Positions 37,004 through 50,140 of a stretch of DNA of 64,000 nucleotides are shown here, piece by piece (position 1 is the first letter of the stretch; the number at the start of each line of letters is the position of its first letter). The stretch spans positions 23,501 to 87,500 of the forward strand of contig JACVTC010000147.1 of assembly GCA_016946835.1 (NCBI GenBank), written 5' to 3'. Under the pieces are notes generated by a model. That model searched no databases, was not told the DNA's origin, and worked only from the letters and a program-made list of their open reading frames with translations. The DNA is from Neocallimastix lanati (nom. inval.) (Eukaryota > Neocallimastigomycota > Neocallimastigomycetes > Neocallimastigales > Neocallimastigaceae). The translations under genes were made by a program, and so were the position numbers.

Positions 37004-39598
37004 TAAATATATATATATATAAATAGATTAAAGTTAGTATATTATTTTCATATTTATTATTATTATTATATCTTAATATTTGTTTTTACAATTATTATTA
37101 TTACTTTTTTTTTTTTTTTTTTTTGTTAATAATAATAATAATAGTAATAGTAATTGTAAAATAAAATAAAAATAAATAAATAAATAAATAAATAAAAAGA
37201 AAAAACTTACAATAATTCCATAATAAACATTAGTAAAAATGGAATAGTTATTACAATCATCAAAGTTACACCAATAAATACGATCTTCTAATAGAGTTCC
37301 TGTTGTTTTCAAATATAATTGATCAGTTAAAGATATAATTAAAGTGAAAAAGAAAAGAATGATAACAACAATGGCAATAAAAATGAGTAATCGTTTATCA
37401 TTTAATTTTCTACCATCCACAACTCTAGAATTATTAAAGATGTAAAAGATACGGAAGGCCATGGTTAAGATGGGTAAGAAAATAAGATTTTGAATTAAAA
37501 ATTTTAAAACTAAATACATTCTACATAAGAAATAATCTTTAATGACAACGTTGAAACAAGGGAAAGCAATATTTAAAATGATACCCAAAATAACTAAATT
37601 GGTTAGAGTTGGTGATATGGGTATGAGTACAGGATGTCTTCTATTACAATAAATTTTTACCATAACTAATGATAAAATGACGGTCATGGTAAATACAATA
37701 AAAATAGAAAAAAGTAATGGTGGATTTTTTAAATAAAATGTATTTTCCTTGATCTCCATAAAATTATTAAAGGCATAAATGATAAGGGTATGATTATTTT
37801 CTTCTAAACTTTTCCTTAAAACTGAAGGTAAAATCAATCTAATTTCCATATAATTAGCAGAAAATTCATCCTTATAAAAGAATTTTTTAATATCAATAGG
37901 TTTTAAAGTTTTCATAATATCAAGGAGTTCAGTATTCATCATAAAAGTATTATTATCATTAAAATTATTATTATTATTAATAAAATTATTATTATTATCA
38001 TTATCATTATTATCATTATTATCATTTTCATTATCATTATTATTATTATTATTATTAGTAGTAGTAGTAGCATTAAAATAAACATTTTTATTATTACGAT
38101 TACTTAAAATTTTATTATTAAAATTATCATTATCAGTATCACGATTACTATAATTATAATTATTAGTTTGTAAAATTTTAAAATTTTCACTATTGGCTAC
38201 ATCAAACGTAGGTATACAACCAAATTCTTTAGCACGAAAGAGTTGCATTTCTTTTGATGTTAATTCTATCGCCATTAAAACTAAGTCACCAATTTCTTTT
38301 TTACTTTTTTTATTTATTGTTAAATATTTTGTGGTGAGAACACTTATATCTTTGGGGAGAGGGCTCATAACAATAGGATCCTTAATATTTTTTTGTAAAT
38401 AATAGTAATAGGAAGCTTTTCCTTTAAAGGAATTCTTTTCCTTTCTAATAAAGGATAGAAATTCCTCTTCCACGGTGGTCGATAGCGTTTTATTAATATT
38501 TGAATCTGTTTCAGCGAGAACCTTATTTCTAAAGGTTTCATATAAATTTTCAGGATTATTTGTAAAAAATTTATTATAATAACCTGGATCTTTCCCTTCT
38601 GGAATACCATATTGACTTCCAACAAATTCTACAAAATGATTTATCAATACATTATTATTAGAGAGCGCAAGTCCAATACTTGAATCTATAGTATTATTTC
38701 TATTTGGAGAAGATGTTAACTTTTCCGTTGTTTCCGTTGTTTCCGTTGGTTTTGTTGGTTCTGCCGTTTTCATTGTTTCTACTGTTTCCTTATTTATTTC
38801 CTCTTGTCTTCTATACCTATTTTGAGAAAAATTTGAGGATATCATTTCCTTTCCTTTCCCCTTACCATTTTCCATTATGGAATATCTACCATTTTCAAAA
38901 TTATTATTTGAGGAAAAAAATTTTTCATTTGTTGTGTTCGCTATTCCAGCTATTCCATTGTTATTCGTCGTAGAAGTAGAAGTATCTCCATAGCGATAGA
39001 TTAAATCGAAATCATGTTCATAGGGAAGACCGACAATACCAGTTTCTTTAGTATAATCATTATTTATGAATTGTTGATTATGATGCTGTAACATTGAAGA
39101 ATCTAATTTAAAATTATCAAATCTAGATAAGTAGTCTTCTAAACTTCTAAAATTATATTCAGTTTCTATAATATAATTATTAATGTAAGAGACATCACTA
39201 TACAGCAATTGATCATCCAAAATCAACATATCATAGGTTGAATTTTTTAATTCAGAGAGAATACCTTTCAAGTAGAGACCATAATCCTTATCTATTGAAT
39301 ATGGTGAATTTAGGAGTTGATATTTATCTATTATAGATAATTTATCATCGTAAGTGTTTAATTGAAAATATGAAAATTTTAATTTGTACTTTGATAAGTT
39401 TGGAAAAATATCTTTTTGATTTATTATGTAATCATTTATTAATGAATTATATAAATCCAAATATTCGTTATCTTCAATTTCAGGTTTATTCATTAAAATA
39501 TTAACAACATTGCTATTTTCTTTAGCATTAATTTTTAAAGAATAAAATATAAAGGTGGAAAGGAAGGTAATATTTAAAACTTTTGAAAAAAACCCCAT
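36344..39598 (-). CDS. Class C (GABA-B-like) seven-helix receptor with solute-binding-type ectodomain, copy 1
   Basis: Two exons (39598-37211 and 36901-36344; 309-nt intron with GTAAGT donor) give 981 aa. Residues 1-25 look like a signal peptide. The ectodomain, about 28-620, resembles type II periplasmic/extracellular solute-binding proteins: NILMNKPEI, YDMLILDDQLLYSD, GIVGLPYEHDFDL, SVLTTKYLTINK, FGCIPTFDV. It is interrupted by low-complexity inserts at 207-312 and a poly-Asn/Asp stretch at 476-552. Helix 1 starts near 627. Class C hallmarks follow: the Cys pair FLCRMY and YWCNF that would bridge the extracellular loops, KLNDKRLL, and NKFNEINFIFF before helix 6, like the FNEAKFI motif of the class. 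Helix 7 ends near 874 and the cytoplasmic tail (877-981) is Ser/Thr/Asn-rich. It probably senses an extracellular small molecule and signals through G proteins; the ligand is unknown. A paralogue lies at 50,898-54,431. Confidence 0.9.
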
Positions 39599-40035
39599 TT
39601 TTTTGTTATGTATATATGTATGTAAATATATGTGAATATATTATTTATTATATTACAATCAATATAACTTTTTGAATATTTATATTTTATATTATATTAC
39701 TAATTGCTAAATTTTTGAATGTTATATATTATAATTACGTTTTATTAAAATTTTCTTGTATATTATATATTTTATTATTATTACTATTTTTATTTTATAT
39801 TATATATTTATTGTTATTTTATAAAAATATATATATATATAAAAATATATATATACACATTTACATATGTATAAAATAAAGTAATTTTATGTATAAAATA
39901 TTATCATTAATCAAAAAATATTATTTTGTATACCATAGTAAAACAAAAATTATTAATAAATATAATATATATAAAAACAATTATGTATTAAATAAAAAGA
40001 AAATATTTAATTTTAACCCAATTATTATTAATATT

Positions 40036-40071
<36 letters not shown>

Positions 40072-40182
40072 TTTTTACAATAAAATTTATTGAATTTTTT
40101 TATAGGTAAGTGAGATTTGTAGAAATTTATTTATTGATTGTATTTGTTTATTATTGGTTATTGATTATTTATTTCATTTCTT

Positions 40183-40220
<38 letters not shown>

Positions 40221-40593
40221 CTATAAAAAAAAAAAAAGAAATTAATAAATAACTTTTCAAAATTTATTTTAGATTTTATATATAAAAAGTTTGAGATTTA
40301 AATTTAAATGGGTATATGGATATATATTTTATTATAATTATTTATTATAATTATTTTATTGTTATTATTATTTTACTTTGCTTTAATTATTGTCCATTCT
40401 ATTATATATAAAAAAAAAAAATAAAAGTAAATTTATAAGTATAATTTATATATCATTGATTTATTTTTATTTTATTCTTTATTTAAATAATAACAATAAT
40501 AAAAATAAAGATATGAAATAATAAACTTTTTATAGAATTAAAAAAAAAAAAAAAAAATTAAAAAAGATAAGGTATCACTAAAGATATATATAA

Positions 40594-40632
<39 letters not shown>

Positions 40633-42978
40633 TGTTCCAAAATAAATTAATTTTATTTGGTAAAAATTAAAGTTGAAGATCAATTAATCAAATAATTAAA
40701 AAAGAAAATTTTGTTAAAATAAATCTATTAAATCATTTCATTTTTTTTTTCTATTTTTAAACTTTATATTATAATAAAGGAAAGATAAATGATTATATAT
40801 ATTATCTATTATATTATCTATATAAACTAATATAAAATAAATGAATTTAAAAATTATATTAAATAAAATTTTTATATTATTATCTATTAAAATTAAAAAA
40901 AGAAAAAAAAAAAAAAACAAAAAAAAAAAACACAAAAAAAAAAAAAAAAACACATATTAAATAAAAAAACACAAAAAAAATATTAAATAAAAAAACCACA
41001 AAAAGAAATATTAAATAGTTAATTATTAGTGTTGTTTCTTTACTTTTGTTTTATTATCATTTATTATTATTATTATTATTAATTATTATTAATTATTATT
41101 TATTACTGTTTATTATTATTATTATTATTATAAAGCATTATTTATTTATTTTTTTGATATATTTTAAACAATAATTATAATATTAAAATAATTAATGATT
41201 TATTTTTTTTTCTTTTTTTCTTATCTATTTTTCCCCCTTTCTATGTATATATTTTTATTTTTTTTTTATTTATATACATAAATAATAATTAATAATCACT
41301 GGACAAAGATGATAGAATCTGTGTATATATAAAAAATATTAATTTATTATAAATTAAAAAAAAAAAATTATATATATATATTAAATTTTAATTTTAATTT
41401 TTTTTTTTTTTTTGGTAAAAAGAAAAAAAATAAAATAAAATGAATTAAAATAAAATGTATATAAAATGTATATAAAATGTATAATTAAAAAAAATTATCA
41501 AAGGGGGAAAGATTTCTTTTTCTTTTTTTTTTATTTTTTTTTAAATAAAAAAAATTAGTTTAATATAAATTTAAGTTTTTGTTTACCTTTTTTAATTTAT
41601 TTTTAATTTATTTCGTTATTAAATTAAAAATTTTATTTGAAATATGTAAAATTATTTCAAAAAAGAAAAAATATATAATAGTAATAATAGTAATAATAAT
41701 AAAATTTATATATAATTTAAAATTTATAAATTATAAAAAAAATTTTTTAATAAATGAATTTTTTTTTCAATTTCCTTTTTTTTTTGTATTGCAACTTTAA
41801 ATTTATTACACAAAAACTTTATTTTATAAAATTATATAAATTATTAAAAAATATAATTAAATAGAACTATAAACTTTAATTAATAAAAAATCAATATAAA
41901 ATAATAAAATTATATAATACTATTTTTGAATATTATATATAATAATAAATACAATAAATTATCAAAAAAAAAAATAAATCAATAAATCAATAAATAAATA
42001 TAAAATATAAAATATAAAATAATAATTAATAATTAGACTAATAAAGTGTTAACTATTGAAATTGAAATTGACTGTATTAATAATAATAAAATTAATGATT
42101 TATAATAAATTTTTATAGTTTTATTATTAAAAATATAAAATAAATATAAATAATAGAAAGATTAAAATCATAATTATATATATATTATTTTTGTTTTTTT
42201 TTTTAGTTTTATTTTGTATCTAAGATGAAAAGTAAAAATAAAAAAAAAAAGAAAAAAAAAAAGCATTTTGTACTTGTTTTTCTTAAGATTCAGAAGTAAA
42301 ACTAAATAAAATTATATTACATATATATAAATTAAAGATAAATGAAAACTATATAATATTAATATATAAAAAAAAAGAATAAAATAAAATAAAATAAAAT
42401 AAAAAAATCTTAAATAATAATTAATTATATAATAAATTATATAAATTATATTATATATATATATATTTTTTTTTATATTAAATAAAATTAATTATTTTTT
42501 AATGATATAAAAATAATGAAACATTCAACCCTTAATTAATATAAAATAGATTTTATGATTCAAACATAAATTAATGTCATAATCAAATTTAAATTCAATG
42601 ATTTCATTATATTTTTAATCCATGACTGAATTCTAAACATTAATTATTCTAATTAATAATAAAATTTATTAACATAAGTCAATGGTTTAATTATATATTC
42701 TTTTTTATTTTAATATTTATGAGTTATTAACTATTTTCTTATAAATAATATAATTATTTTACTTGAACAAAAAATATATTTAATCATAATAATAAAATTA
42801 AATAAATAAATAAATAATACTTTAATAAATTTAATAAATAAATCCCCAACAACAATATTGTTAGATATATGATTAATTTATTTACTATCTATTTCATTTT
42901 ATTTTATTTAATATATATATTAATATATATATACTGAAAGTAATGCTTTGAGAGGATATAAAATAAATAATTGAATAA
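39599..42978. other. Intergenic region between receptor 1 and the repeat block
   Basis: No supported gene. Poly(T) runs near 40,039-40,069 and 40,188-40,220, an ATT array near 40,597-40,631, and an inverted dispersed repeat at 42,517-42,604. Confidence 0.5.
42517..42604 (-). repeat. Dispersed repeat, inverted partner of 4,388-4,482
   Basis: Reverse complement of the repeat near the left end of the window, with about 90% identity by eye. Confidence 0.7.
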
Positions 42979-43775
42979 TAAATAATAAAAAGAGAATTTA
43001 TTAATAAATTATAAATAATAAATAATAAATAATAAATAATAAATAATAAATAATAAATAATAAATAATAAATAATAAATAATAAATAATAAATAATAAAT
43101 AATAAATAATAAATAATAAATAATAAATAATAAATAATAAATAATAAATAATAAATAATAAATAATAAATAATAGAATAATAAATAATAAATAATAAATA
43201 ATAAATAATAAATAATAAATAATTGAATAATAAATAATGAATAATAAATAATAAATAATAAATAATAAATAATAAATAATAAATAATAAATAACAAATAA
43301 CAAATAATATATAACTAAATAATAAAATAATAAATAATAAATAATAAATAATAAATAATAAATAACAAATAATATATAACTAAATAATAAAATAATAAAT
43401 AATAAATAATAAATAATAAATAATAAATAATAAATAATAAATAATAAATAATAAATAATAAATAATAAATAATAAATAATAAATAATAAATAATAAATAA
43501 TAAATAATAGAATAATAAATAATAAATAATAAATAATAAATAATAAATAATAAATAATTGAATAATAAATAATGAATAATAAATAATAAATAATAAATAA
43601 TAAATAATAAATAATAAATAACAAATAATATATAACTAAATAATAAAATAATAAATAATAAATAATAAATAATAAATAATAAATAATAAATAATAAATAA
43701 TAAATAATAAATAATAAATAATAAATAATAAATAATAAATAATTGAATTATAAATAATTGAATAATAAATAAATT
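42979..43775. repeat. TAATAAA heptanucleotide array with higher-order structure
   Basis: Tandem seven-base units fill about 760 bp. Marker variants recur together: TAATAGAATAATAA (43,170 and 43,507), AATTGAATAATAAATAATGA (43,221 and 43,556) and AACAAATAATATATAACTAA (about 43,298, 43,366 and 43,621). This shows that larger blocks were duplicated as well as single units. Because 7 x 3 = 21, every frame reads as a seven-residue repeat; such frames are not genes. Confidence 0.97.
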
Positions 43776-43937
43776 TCAACTAAAAAGATCTCCCATGATG
43801 AATAGTAAATTTATTTTTAATTTATTTATAATAAATTTTATAAATATAATATAAAAAATATATATAAAAATTGTTTTATATTCTTTTTTTCTCTTTTTCT
43901 TTTTCTTTTATTTTTATTTCATAATATTGATGATATA

Positions 43938-44125
43938 ATAAAATAAAATAAAATAAAATAAAATAAAATAAAATAAAATAAAATAAAATAAAATAAAATA
44001 AAATAAAATAAAATAAAATAAAATAAAATAAAATAAAATAAAATAAAATAAAATAAAATAAAATAAAATAAAATAAAATAAAATAAAATAAAATAAAATA
44101 AAATAAAATAAAATAAAATAAAATA
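43938..44125. repeat. AAAAT pentanucleotide array
   Basis: About 37 perfect copies of AAATA without interruption. Confidence 0.97.
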
Positions 44126-44325
44126 TTTATAAAAAATAATAAATAAAAATAATAAATAATAAATAAAAATAATAAATAATAAGTAATAAAAAAAAAGAAT
44201 ATAATATAAAATAATTTTTATATTATAATTGAAATAAAATTATCCAAAAAAAAAAAATTATTTTTTAATTAATCTCTTTTTTTTTTTTTTATTCGTTACA
44301 TTTTAAAACTTTGGAATATTAAAAT

Positions 44326-44740
44326 AAATAATAAATATTAAATAATAAATAAATATTTAATAATGAAACATTAAATAAATGAAATATTAAATAATAAATA
44401 ATAAATAAATTAAATAAATAATAAATAATAAATAATTGAATAATAATAAATAATAAAAAGAGTATTTATTAATAAATAATAAATAATTGAATAATAAATA
44501 ATAAATAATAAATAATAAATAATAAATAATAAATAATAAATAATAAATAATAAATAATAAATAATAAATAATAAATAGTAAATAATAAATAATAAATAAT
44601 AAATAATAAATAATAATTAATTAAATAATAAATAATAGAATAATAAATAATTGAATAATAAATAATAAATAATAAATAATTGAATAATAAATAATAAATA
44701 ATAAATAATAAATAAATAATAAATAATAAATTATATATTA
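44326..44740. repeat. TAATAAA array with shared leader
   Basis: The first 75 bp match 28,392-28,470. The AAAAAGAGTATTTATTAATAA motif follows at about 44,449-44,476, then heptanucleotide units with TTGAATAA variants. Confidence 0.85.
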
Positions 44741-44970
44741 TTTATTTTAATATTTATATTTATATATATATTTTTTTTTATTTTAGAATTTGATTTTTAA
44801 TTATTTATTATTTTTTTTAAAAAAAAGAAAAAAAGAAACAAAAAAATTTTTGTTTATATATTGTATACATTTTAAATTAAGCAATACATTATGAATATAT
44901 TATAATATATTATGACATAAAAGGAAAAAAAGAATAAAAGAAGAATATATAAAATAAAAATGTATCAAAT

Positions 44971-45326
44971 ATCAAATAAAAAGAAATATTAAAAATAAGC
45001 TTTAATTAAAAAAATAAATAAATAAATAAATAATAAATAAATAAATAATAAATAAATAAATAATAAATAAATAAATAATAAATAAATAAATAAATAATAA
45101 ATAAATAAATAATAAATAAATAAATAAATAATAAAAGTTAATGTAACAGAAAATTCTTAAGAAATTTAAATTATGATATTTATTTGATATGAATATAGCA
45201 ATATAAAAAAAAAAAAGAAAAAATCATTATAGTAGATAGTGTTAGATACCACTAAAACTCTCTCCCTCAAACCCAACCAGGACATATTATATTATCAAGG
45301 AGATTTAATTTCATGGTGGATTCATT
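44971..45326 (+). repeat. 360-bp direct repeat, left copy
   Basis: Nearly identical to 47,492-47,857. The copies differ by a few substitutions (for example GGTGGA/GGAGGA near the right end) and by the number of AATA units in the internal array. The right third contains the unusual non-AT stretch ACTAAAACTCTCTCCCTCAA. Repeat ends are not TG...CA. Confidence 0.9.
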
Positions 45327-46350
45327 TTTGCTTAAGACAAAATATTATAACAAAATCATTTTATCATTTTACTTTATTATTTCAAAAGGTATTATTTACA
45401 AATCTTGATCTATTTAAAGTTTTAAAATTATATAGAAGCGCTTTAGTATAAAAAATTAATATTTGGTTATACATAACAGTTTTTGATAAAATTTTTTATA
45501 TATTAAATTTAATTAATATAAAATAAATCTATTTATTAAAAATAATAAATTCAAAATTAATAAAATAATTGTTAAATTCATATTAAACTTTGTAAAATAT
45601 TTTAATAATATTAAATGTTTGTTTTTATTATTGTGTTATAATTTATATGTATATAAATTCAAAGAGACGTATCAATAATAAATATATAAATATAAGTATT
45701 AATTAAACGAGATAATAGAAAATTTAAAATATAAAAAATTTAAATAAAATTTTATAAAATTAATTATAGTTAAAAATTATAAAAGTTTAAGAAGCAAAAT
45801 ATATGATTACATATAATAATTAAGAAGTTTTTGAGGTCTATGTATTCAAAAAGATAAAAAAATATTAAAATTATACTTTTACTATATTATATCATTAATA
45901 GAGTACTAAATATATCGTATTTTTATTTATTAGCAATAATAATTTTAAAATTTTAAAAATTAAAGACTGTAAAAGACTTTTTAAAATTTAAATAAAATAA
46001 ATTATTTTTATATTTAACAAATATTTTTTATAGGTTGATTTAGTTTTAAAAACAACTAAGCTATTTTAATGGTTATTATATTTAAAACACAATAATTAAA
46101 ATTAATTTATTAATATAAATTTTACCATTACTAATACTTTAAATAGTATATATACTTTAAAAAACTATTTTATTAAATCTGTGCAGAACAATATATACTA
46201 ATATTTTATTTAAACAGACCTTTTGAATAATATTCTTTTAAAAAATATTTGCATTATTTTCATTTTCTTTGGATTGTTTTACTAAAAATTTTATTTATTT
46301 ATATTCTTTTTTTTTTTTTAAATTTAGTTTTTTTTTTTTTTTTTAAATTT

Positions 46351-46403
<53 letters not shown>

Positions 46404-46824
46404 TTTATTTATTTCATTGTGATAACATGAATTTGATGTAAAGTATTGATATTATGTTAATAGTATTATTGTTATACTTTTATATATAAAAATATTATAT
46501 ATAGCATATATAATATCTAAATATAACTATATTAGTAAGGAATTACATTTGTTACTTTGATAAATTATACATATCTATTGTTCTATTTTTATGCTTTTTG
46601 TAATTTTTGATATTTATATTATTTGCATGTTTTTCATACATAAAAAATATTGTATCCATGTTTAATATATAATTTTGTATTATGTAAATCATAAACATTA
46701 TACGATTAAGTTTAACAAAATATTATATAGTAATTATTGATTATGCCTGAGACACAGATATTAGTAAACCAACTTTAATAGTGGTACAAAATTATTCGGT
46801 ACCTGGGAGTACCGTGCGGATCTC
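45327..46824. other. Spacer inside the direct-repeat pair, no gene recognised
   Basis: AT-rich but with few simple repeats apart from poly(T) at about 46,331-46,400. An open frame of 70 codons at 45,239-45,451 on the plus strand starts inside the left direct repeat and shows no recognisable domain. Confidence 0.4.
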
Positions 46825-47490
46825 CTACTTTTGATCATTTTGAGCATTGTTACAATCATTCAAAGTTAAATGGTATTCGTTCTTATTAGTTGAACTCATT
46901 ATTCCAAGGCATTCTTTTGGAATTCAATGAAGAAATAATAGTTTGTTTTTTCTTACTATGTTTAATAAAAAATGAAGGACTACGAGTATCACTCATAATA
47001 ATAGTACCTTGATTCAATATCAATGACATCTAAATACCAAACAGTCTTTAATGATTTGTAGAAACCGTCTTTCTGACTCGGGAATTTGCCATTTAGACGA
47101 GTCGGAGTTATCGCAATTGCCAATTTGTGGTCTGTTAAGTAAGTTTATTACCTGATATCAATTCAGGATTGTAGACCCCTACATCTTGAGTTTTAGCTTT
47201 GAATAAAGTGTTAGGTTGTATATCCAATAATTGCCATACTTGCTTCTCAGATCCAATACAAGGATTAAGATAACCATTGGTTGTATTACCTGATGTTTCT
47301 TCTCGATCACCTTTACTTAAACATTCATTTGGGGATAATGGCGATTTAATCAAGCCATCATCGGTATATTCATATACTACGTTTTTATTGATATCACATG
47401 TGTCTACTTTTAAGTTTGCCACTGGTAATATTTTCAAGATTCATGCATTTATTTGGATTTACATAGGAACGGAAGTATCCTTTAGGGAGA
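46825..47490 (-). pseudogene. Fragment resembling a ricin-type (beta-trefoil) carbohydrate-binding protein
   Basis: The first 115 or so codons are open and resemble a lectin-like beta-trefoil repeat: KCMNLEN, EYTDDGLIKSPLS, NECLSKG and NPCIGSEKQVWQL, the last with a QxW-like ending. After SGNKLT a stop intervenes. Frameshifted pieces continue (GTIIMSDTRSPSFF; then ECLGIMSS and NEYHLTLNDC, ending NAQNDQK and a stop). The 5' end is cut exactly where the right direct repeat begins at 47,492, and no start codon or signal peptide precedes it. Non-catalytic lectin-like domains of this fold are common in secreted proteins of anaerobic fungi. It looks like a broken gene fragment rather than an expressed gene. 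The fold assignment rests on Cys/QxW spacing and is moderate. Confidence 0.5.
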
Positions 47491-47491
47491 G

Positions 47492-47857
47492 AATCAAATA
47501 AAAAGAAATATTAAAAATAAGCTTTAATTAAAAAAATAAATAAATAAATAAATAAATAATAAATAAATAAATAATAAATAAATAAATAATAAATAAATAA
47601 ATAAATAATAAATAAATAATAAATAAATAAATAATAAATAAATAAATAATAAATAAATAAATAATAAAAGTTAATGTAACAGAAAATTCTTAAGAAATTT
47701 AAATTATGATATTTATTTGATATGAATATAGCAATATAAAAAAAAAAGAAAAAATCATTATAGTAGACAGTGTTAGATACCACTAAAACTCTCTCCCTCA
47801 AACCAAACCAGGACATATTATATTATCAAGGAGATTTAATTTCATGGAGGATTCATT
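47492..47857 (+). repeat. 360-bp direct repeat, right copy
   Basis: Second copy of 44,971-45,326 in the same orientation, about 2.5 kb away. Near identity in such unstable AT-rich sequence suggests a recent duplication or gene conversion. Confidence 0.9.
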
Positions 47858-48017
47858 AGGTAAAGTTAGTTGAAAAAAAAAAAAAGTAATTATTAGTCTA
47901 TATTTATTTGTTGGTAATAAGATATACTTTGAAAAAAGGGACCTGTAATAGAAAGTTCTTCTTATTTGTTATATCGGTTACAACCTTGACTCATCTTTAT
48001 TGTTTTTAAAGGGTCCT

Positions 48018-48020
48018 TTC

Positions 48021-48051
<31 letters not shown>

Positions 48052-49367
48052 ATATCAATATTATATAATTATAAAAGTGCGTTAGAAACAATAGTTTCTA
48101 ACTTTTCCCCATTCATTCGATGATAAACACCGCGTCCATTATTACGAGTAATGATTTCGATATTAGTGTTATGAACCTAATCTGTATCCGATCTTTCACC
48201 AGGAGGTGAAAATCCATGCCTTAATCATTTCGACGTCGACGCTCTTTAAGCAATGGTAGATTCAATAGATTCAACGGAATACCATTTTCATCATCAATCT
48301 AAAAAAGATCGACAAATTAATAGTATTACATTTGTTAAAAACTCCGCAATCTCCACAAAATACGGAACAGTCGACGAAGTTGAACTTTGTTTAAAAAATA
48401 TTGTCAACTAATTGCCTTTATTCTCCCATCTTTAAGTTTAATTTTTTTTTTCTTTTTTTTTCATATATTGAATGCCCGCCATGAAGATCATTCAATATAA
48501 AAATAATAAATATTATTATCGTAATCCTTTTTCTGAATCTAAAGAATTGATTCACCCTTTGTAGAAAGAGATTGATGATCCTGATCCTGTATTATCATTA
48601 TGCCTTATCAGTAGCGACGTCGCTACTCTTGGTTTTAAGTTTGATATTTTGGAATACCTATCAAATAATAGCTCAAACTGAACTACTTAATGATAGGTAT
48701 TACGTTAGTTAAGAATTTCACTAAGCCCACAATTTTTTTTTGGAACAGGTAACTCAGATGAACCTTTGATAAAAAAAAAAAAAAAAAAAAAAAGTAGTTC
48801 ATTTAATTGTCTCTGTTCCCCTCTATTAAAATGTAGCCTAATTCAAAGCTAAAGTTCCACCAAGAAAGGTATACAAAGTATATATAATGATTGATATAAT
48901 CTTCAAAATCAGAAATAGAGTCATAGAAAGAAAGAGGATTAGACACTTTAGTTTTTTCCTAGCGAACAAAAACATAGAGATCATCAATGAAATTTAAAGA
49001 AAATTCTATCTCTAAAAGATACAAAGAGCATTGCATTTAAAAAAAAAAAAAAAAACAATATTCAAAAGATCGATTACCTTTGCCATAACAGGGGCAAGTC
49101 AAGGGGCAATCTTCTGAAACTCTACCTATTCTAATAGCAAGAGTGGTATTGTATTTATAACCGCAACGTAAAAGTATTTAATCCATGAAAACCCTAAAAT
49201 TGAATTAGAGGGGGGGGGGAGATATTCTAAGCTAAACATTATTATAACTTTATTATTTGAGAAGTGGTTACTATCGTAATTTTTGACCTTTAATACCTTG
49301 AAATTTAGAAACGGATTTCCAAAGTAATGTTACTATAATATCGTCATATTTCACACATTTAGATTTT

Positions 49368-49415
<48 letters not shown>

Positions 49416-49786
49416 TACAAAGTTCTAGAATTCTTTAGTCCAGAAATAATACGGCATTTTTAGGAATAGATTTAATAAGAATCCTTTTATAAATACAGTT
49501 AGATTTACTCCATTTTGCAAACGATTTAACTTTTAAGGCTTCATAGATACCAGCAATAGGAGAGATACCTAGATCTCGAGATAAAGCATCAGTACTCCTA
49601 GAAGAAATTATGACAAAGATAGTTATTTGTTTTTCTGAATTTGTATTTACTATTTTTAGAGAAGGAACCGATACACCAAAATAGACCAGTATTAATTAAT
49701 GTTTGAATTCTAGCCATTCTAGATTTGTTTGAACCAAGTAGAAGAGAATAATAAATTATTTTACTAATAAATAAATAAATAAATAA

Positions 49787-49825
<39 letters not shown>

Positions 49826-50140
49826 TATAAATATATAAATAAATAATAAAAGAGGATCGAAGAACCTTTTTTTCTTGTATACAATAACAATAGGAATAAG
49901 TTTATTTGAAAAGAAACGTGTAAATGAAAGAAGATATTCTATTTGTTATAATTTTTAAAATGATTTTCATTTTCAATCCAACATTAATGAGAGAAATACC
50001 TCAATAGTTATAGTTACTACAATTTGGTAGGTCACCTTTCTTCTTAGGGATAGATACAATAGAAGCTGAGTTCCATTTTTTTTTTTTTTTTGGAAAGGAC
50101 CCATTCCAGATTTTATTAAATATTAATTTAAGACATTATT
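48018..50140 (-). mobile_element. LINE remnant C: RT start, C-terminal region and 3' end with poly(A)
   Basis: Read on the minus strand, the first RT blocks are present (WNSASIVSIPKKKGDL at 50,027-50,075, then GISLINVGLKMKIILKI). The central blocks (KAYD, RQG, FADD) are missing, where AATA and AT arrays occupy 49,765-49,850. Downstream pieces follow in order: RMARIQTLINTGLFW, SRDLGISPIAGIYEALKVKS, the Cys-rich EDCPLTCPCYGKG at about 49,075-49,115, and the ORF end GIPLNLLNLPLLKERRRRND at about 48,231-48,290. The presumed 3' untranslated part is repeated at 5,225-5,400. At 48,018-48,048 a run of about 30 T (A in the element's sense) ends it like a retroposed poly(A) tail. Multiple stops and frameshifts mean it is inactive. 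Confidence 0.85.

Noticed and set aside
43001-43624. Open frames of up to 207 codons reading as a YYLLFII repeat
   Set aside because: They are translations of the TAATAAA heptanucleotide array; every frame gives the same seven-residue repeat. The same applies to 59,892-60,461.
45239-45451. 70-codon plus-strand open frame as a gene
   Set aside because: Its first third lies in the direct repeat, whose second copy has a stop soon after, and no family feature is visible.
46793-46832. Hairpin-like GGTACCTGGGAGTACC recalling the 3' half of a 5S rRNA
   Set aside because: Flanking sequence does not fit 5S rRNA arms or internal promoter boxes, and the site lies just past the lectin-like pseudogene.
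44971-47857. LTR retrotransposon with 360-bp LTRs
   Set aside because: Repeat ends are not TG...CA, no primer-binding or polypurine site is evident, and the interior has no gag-pol similarity.
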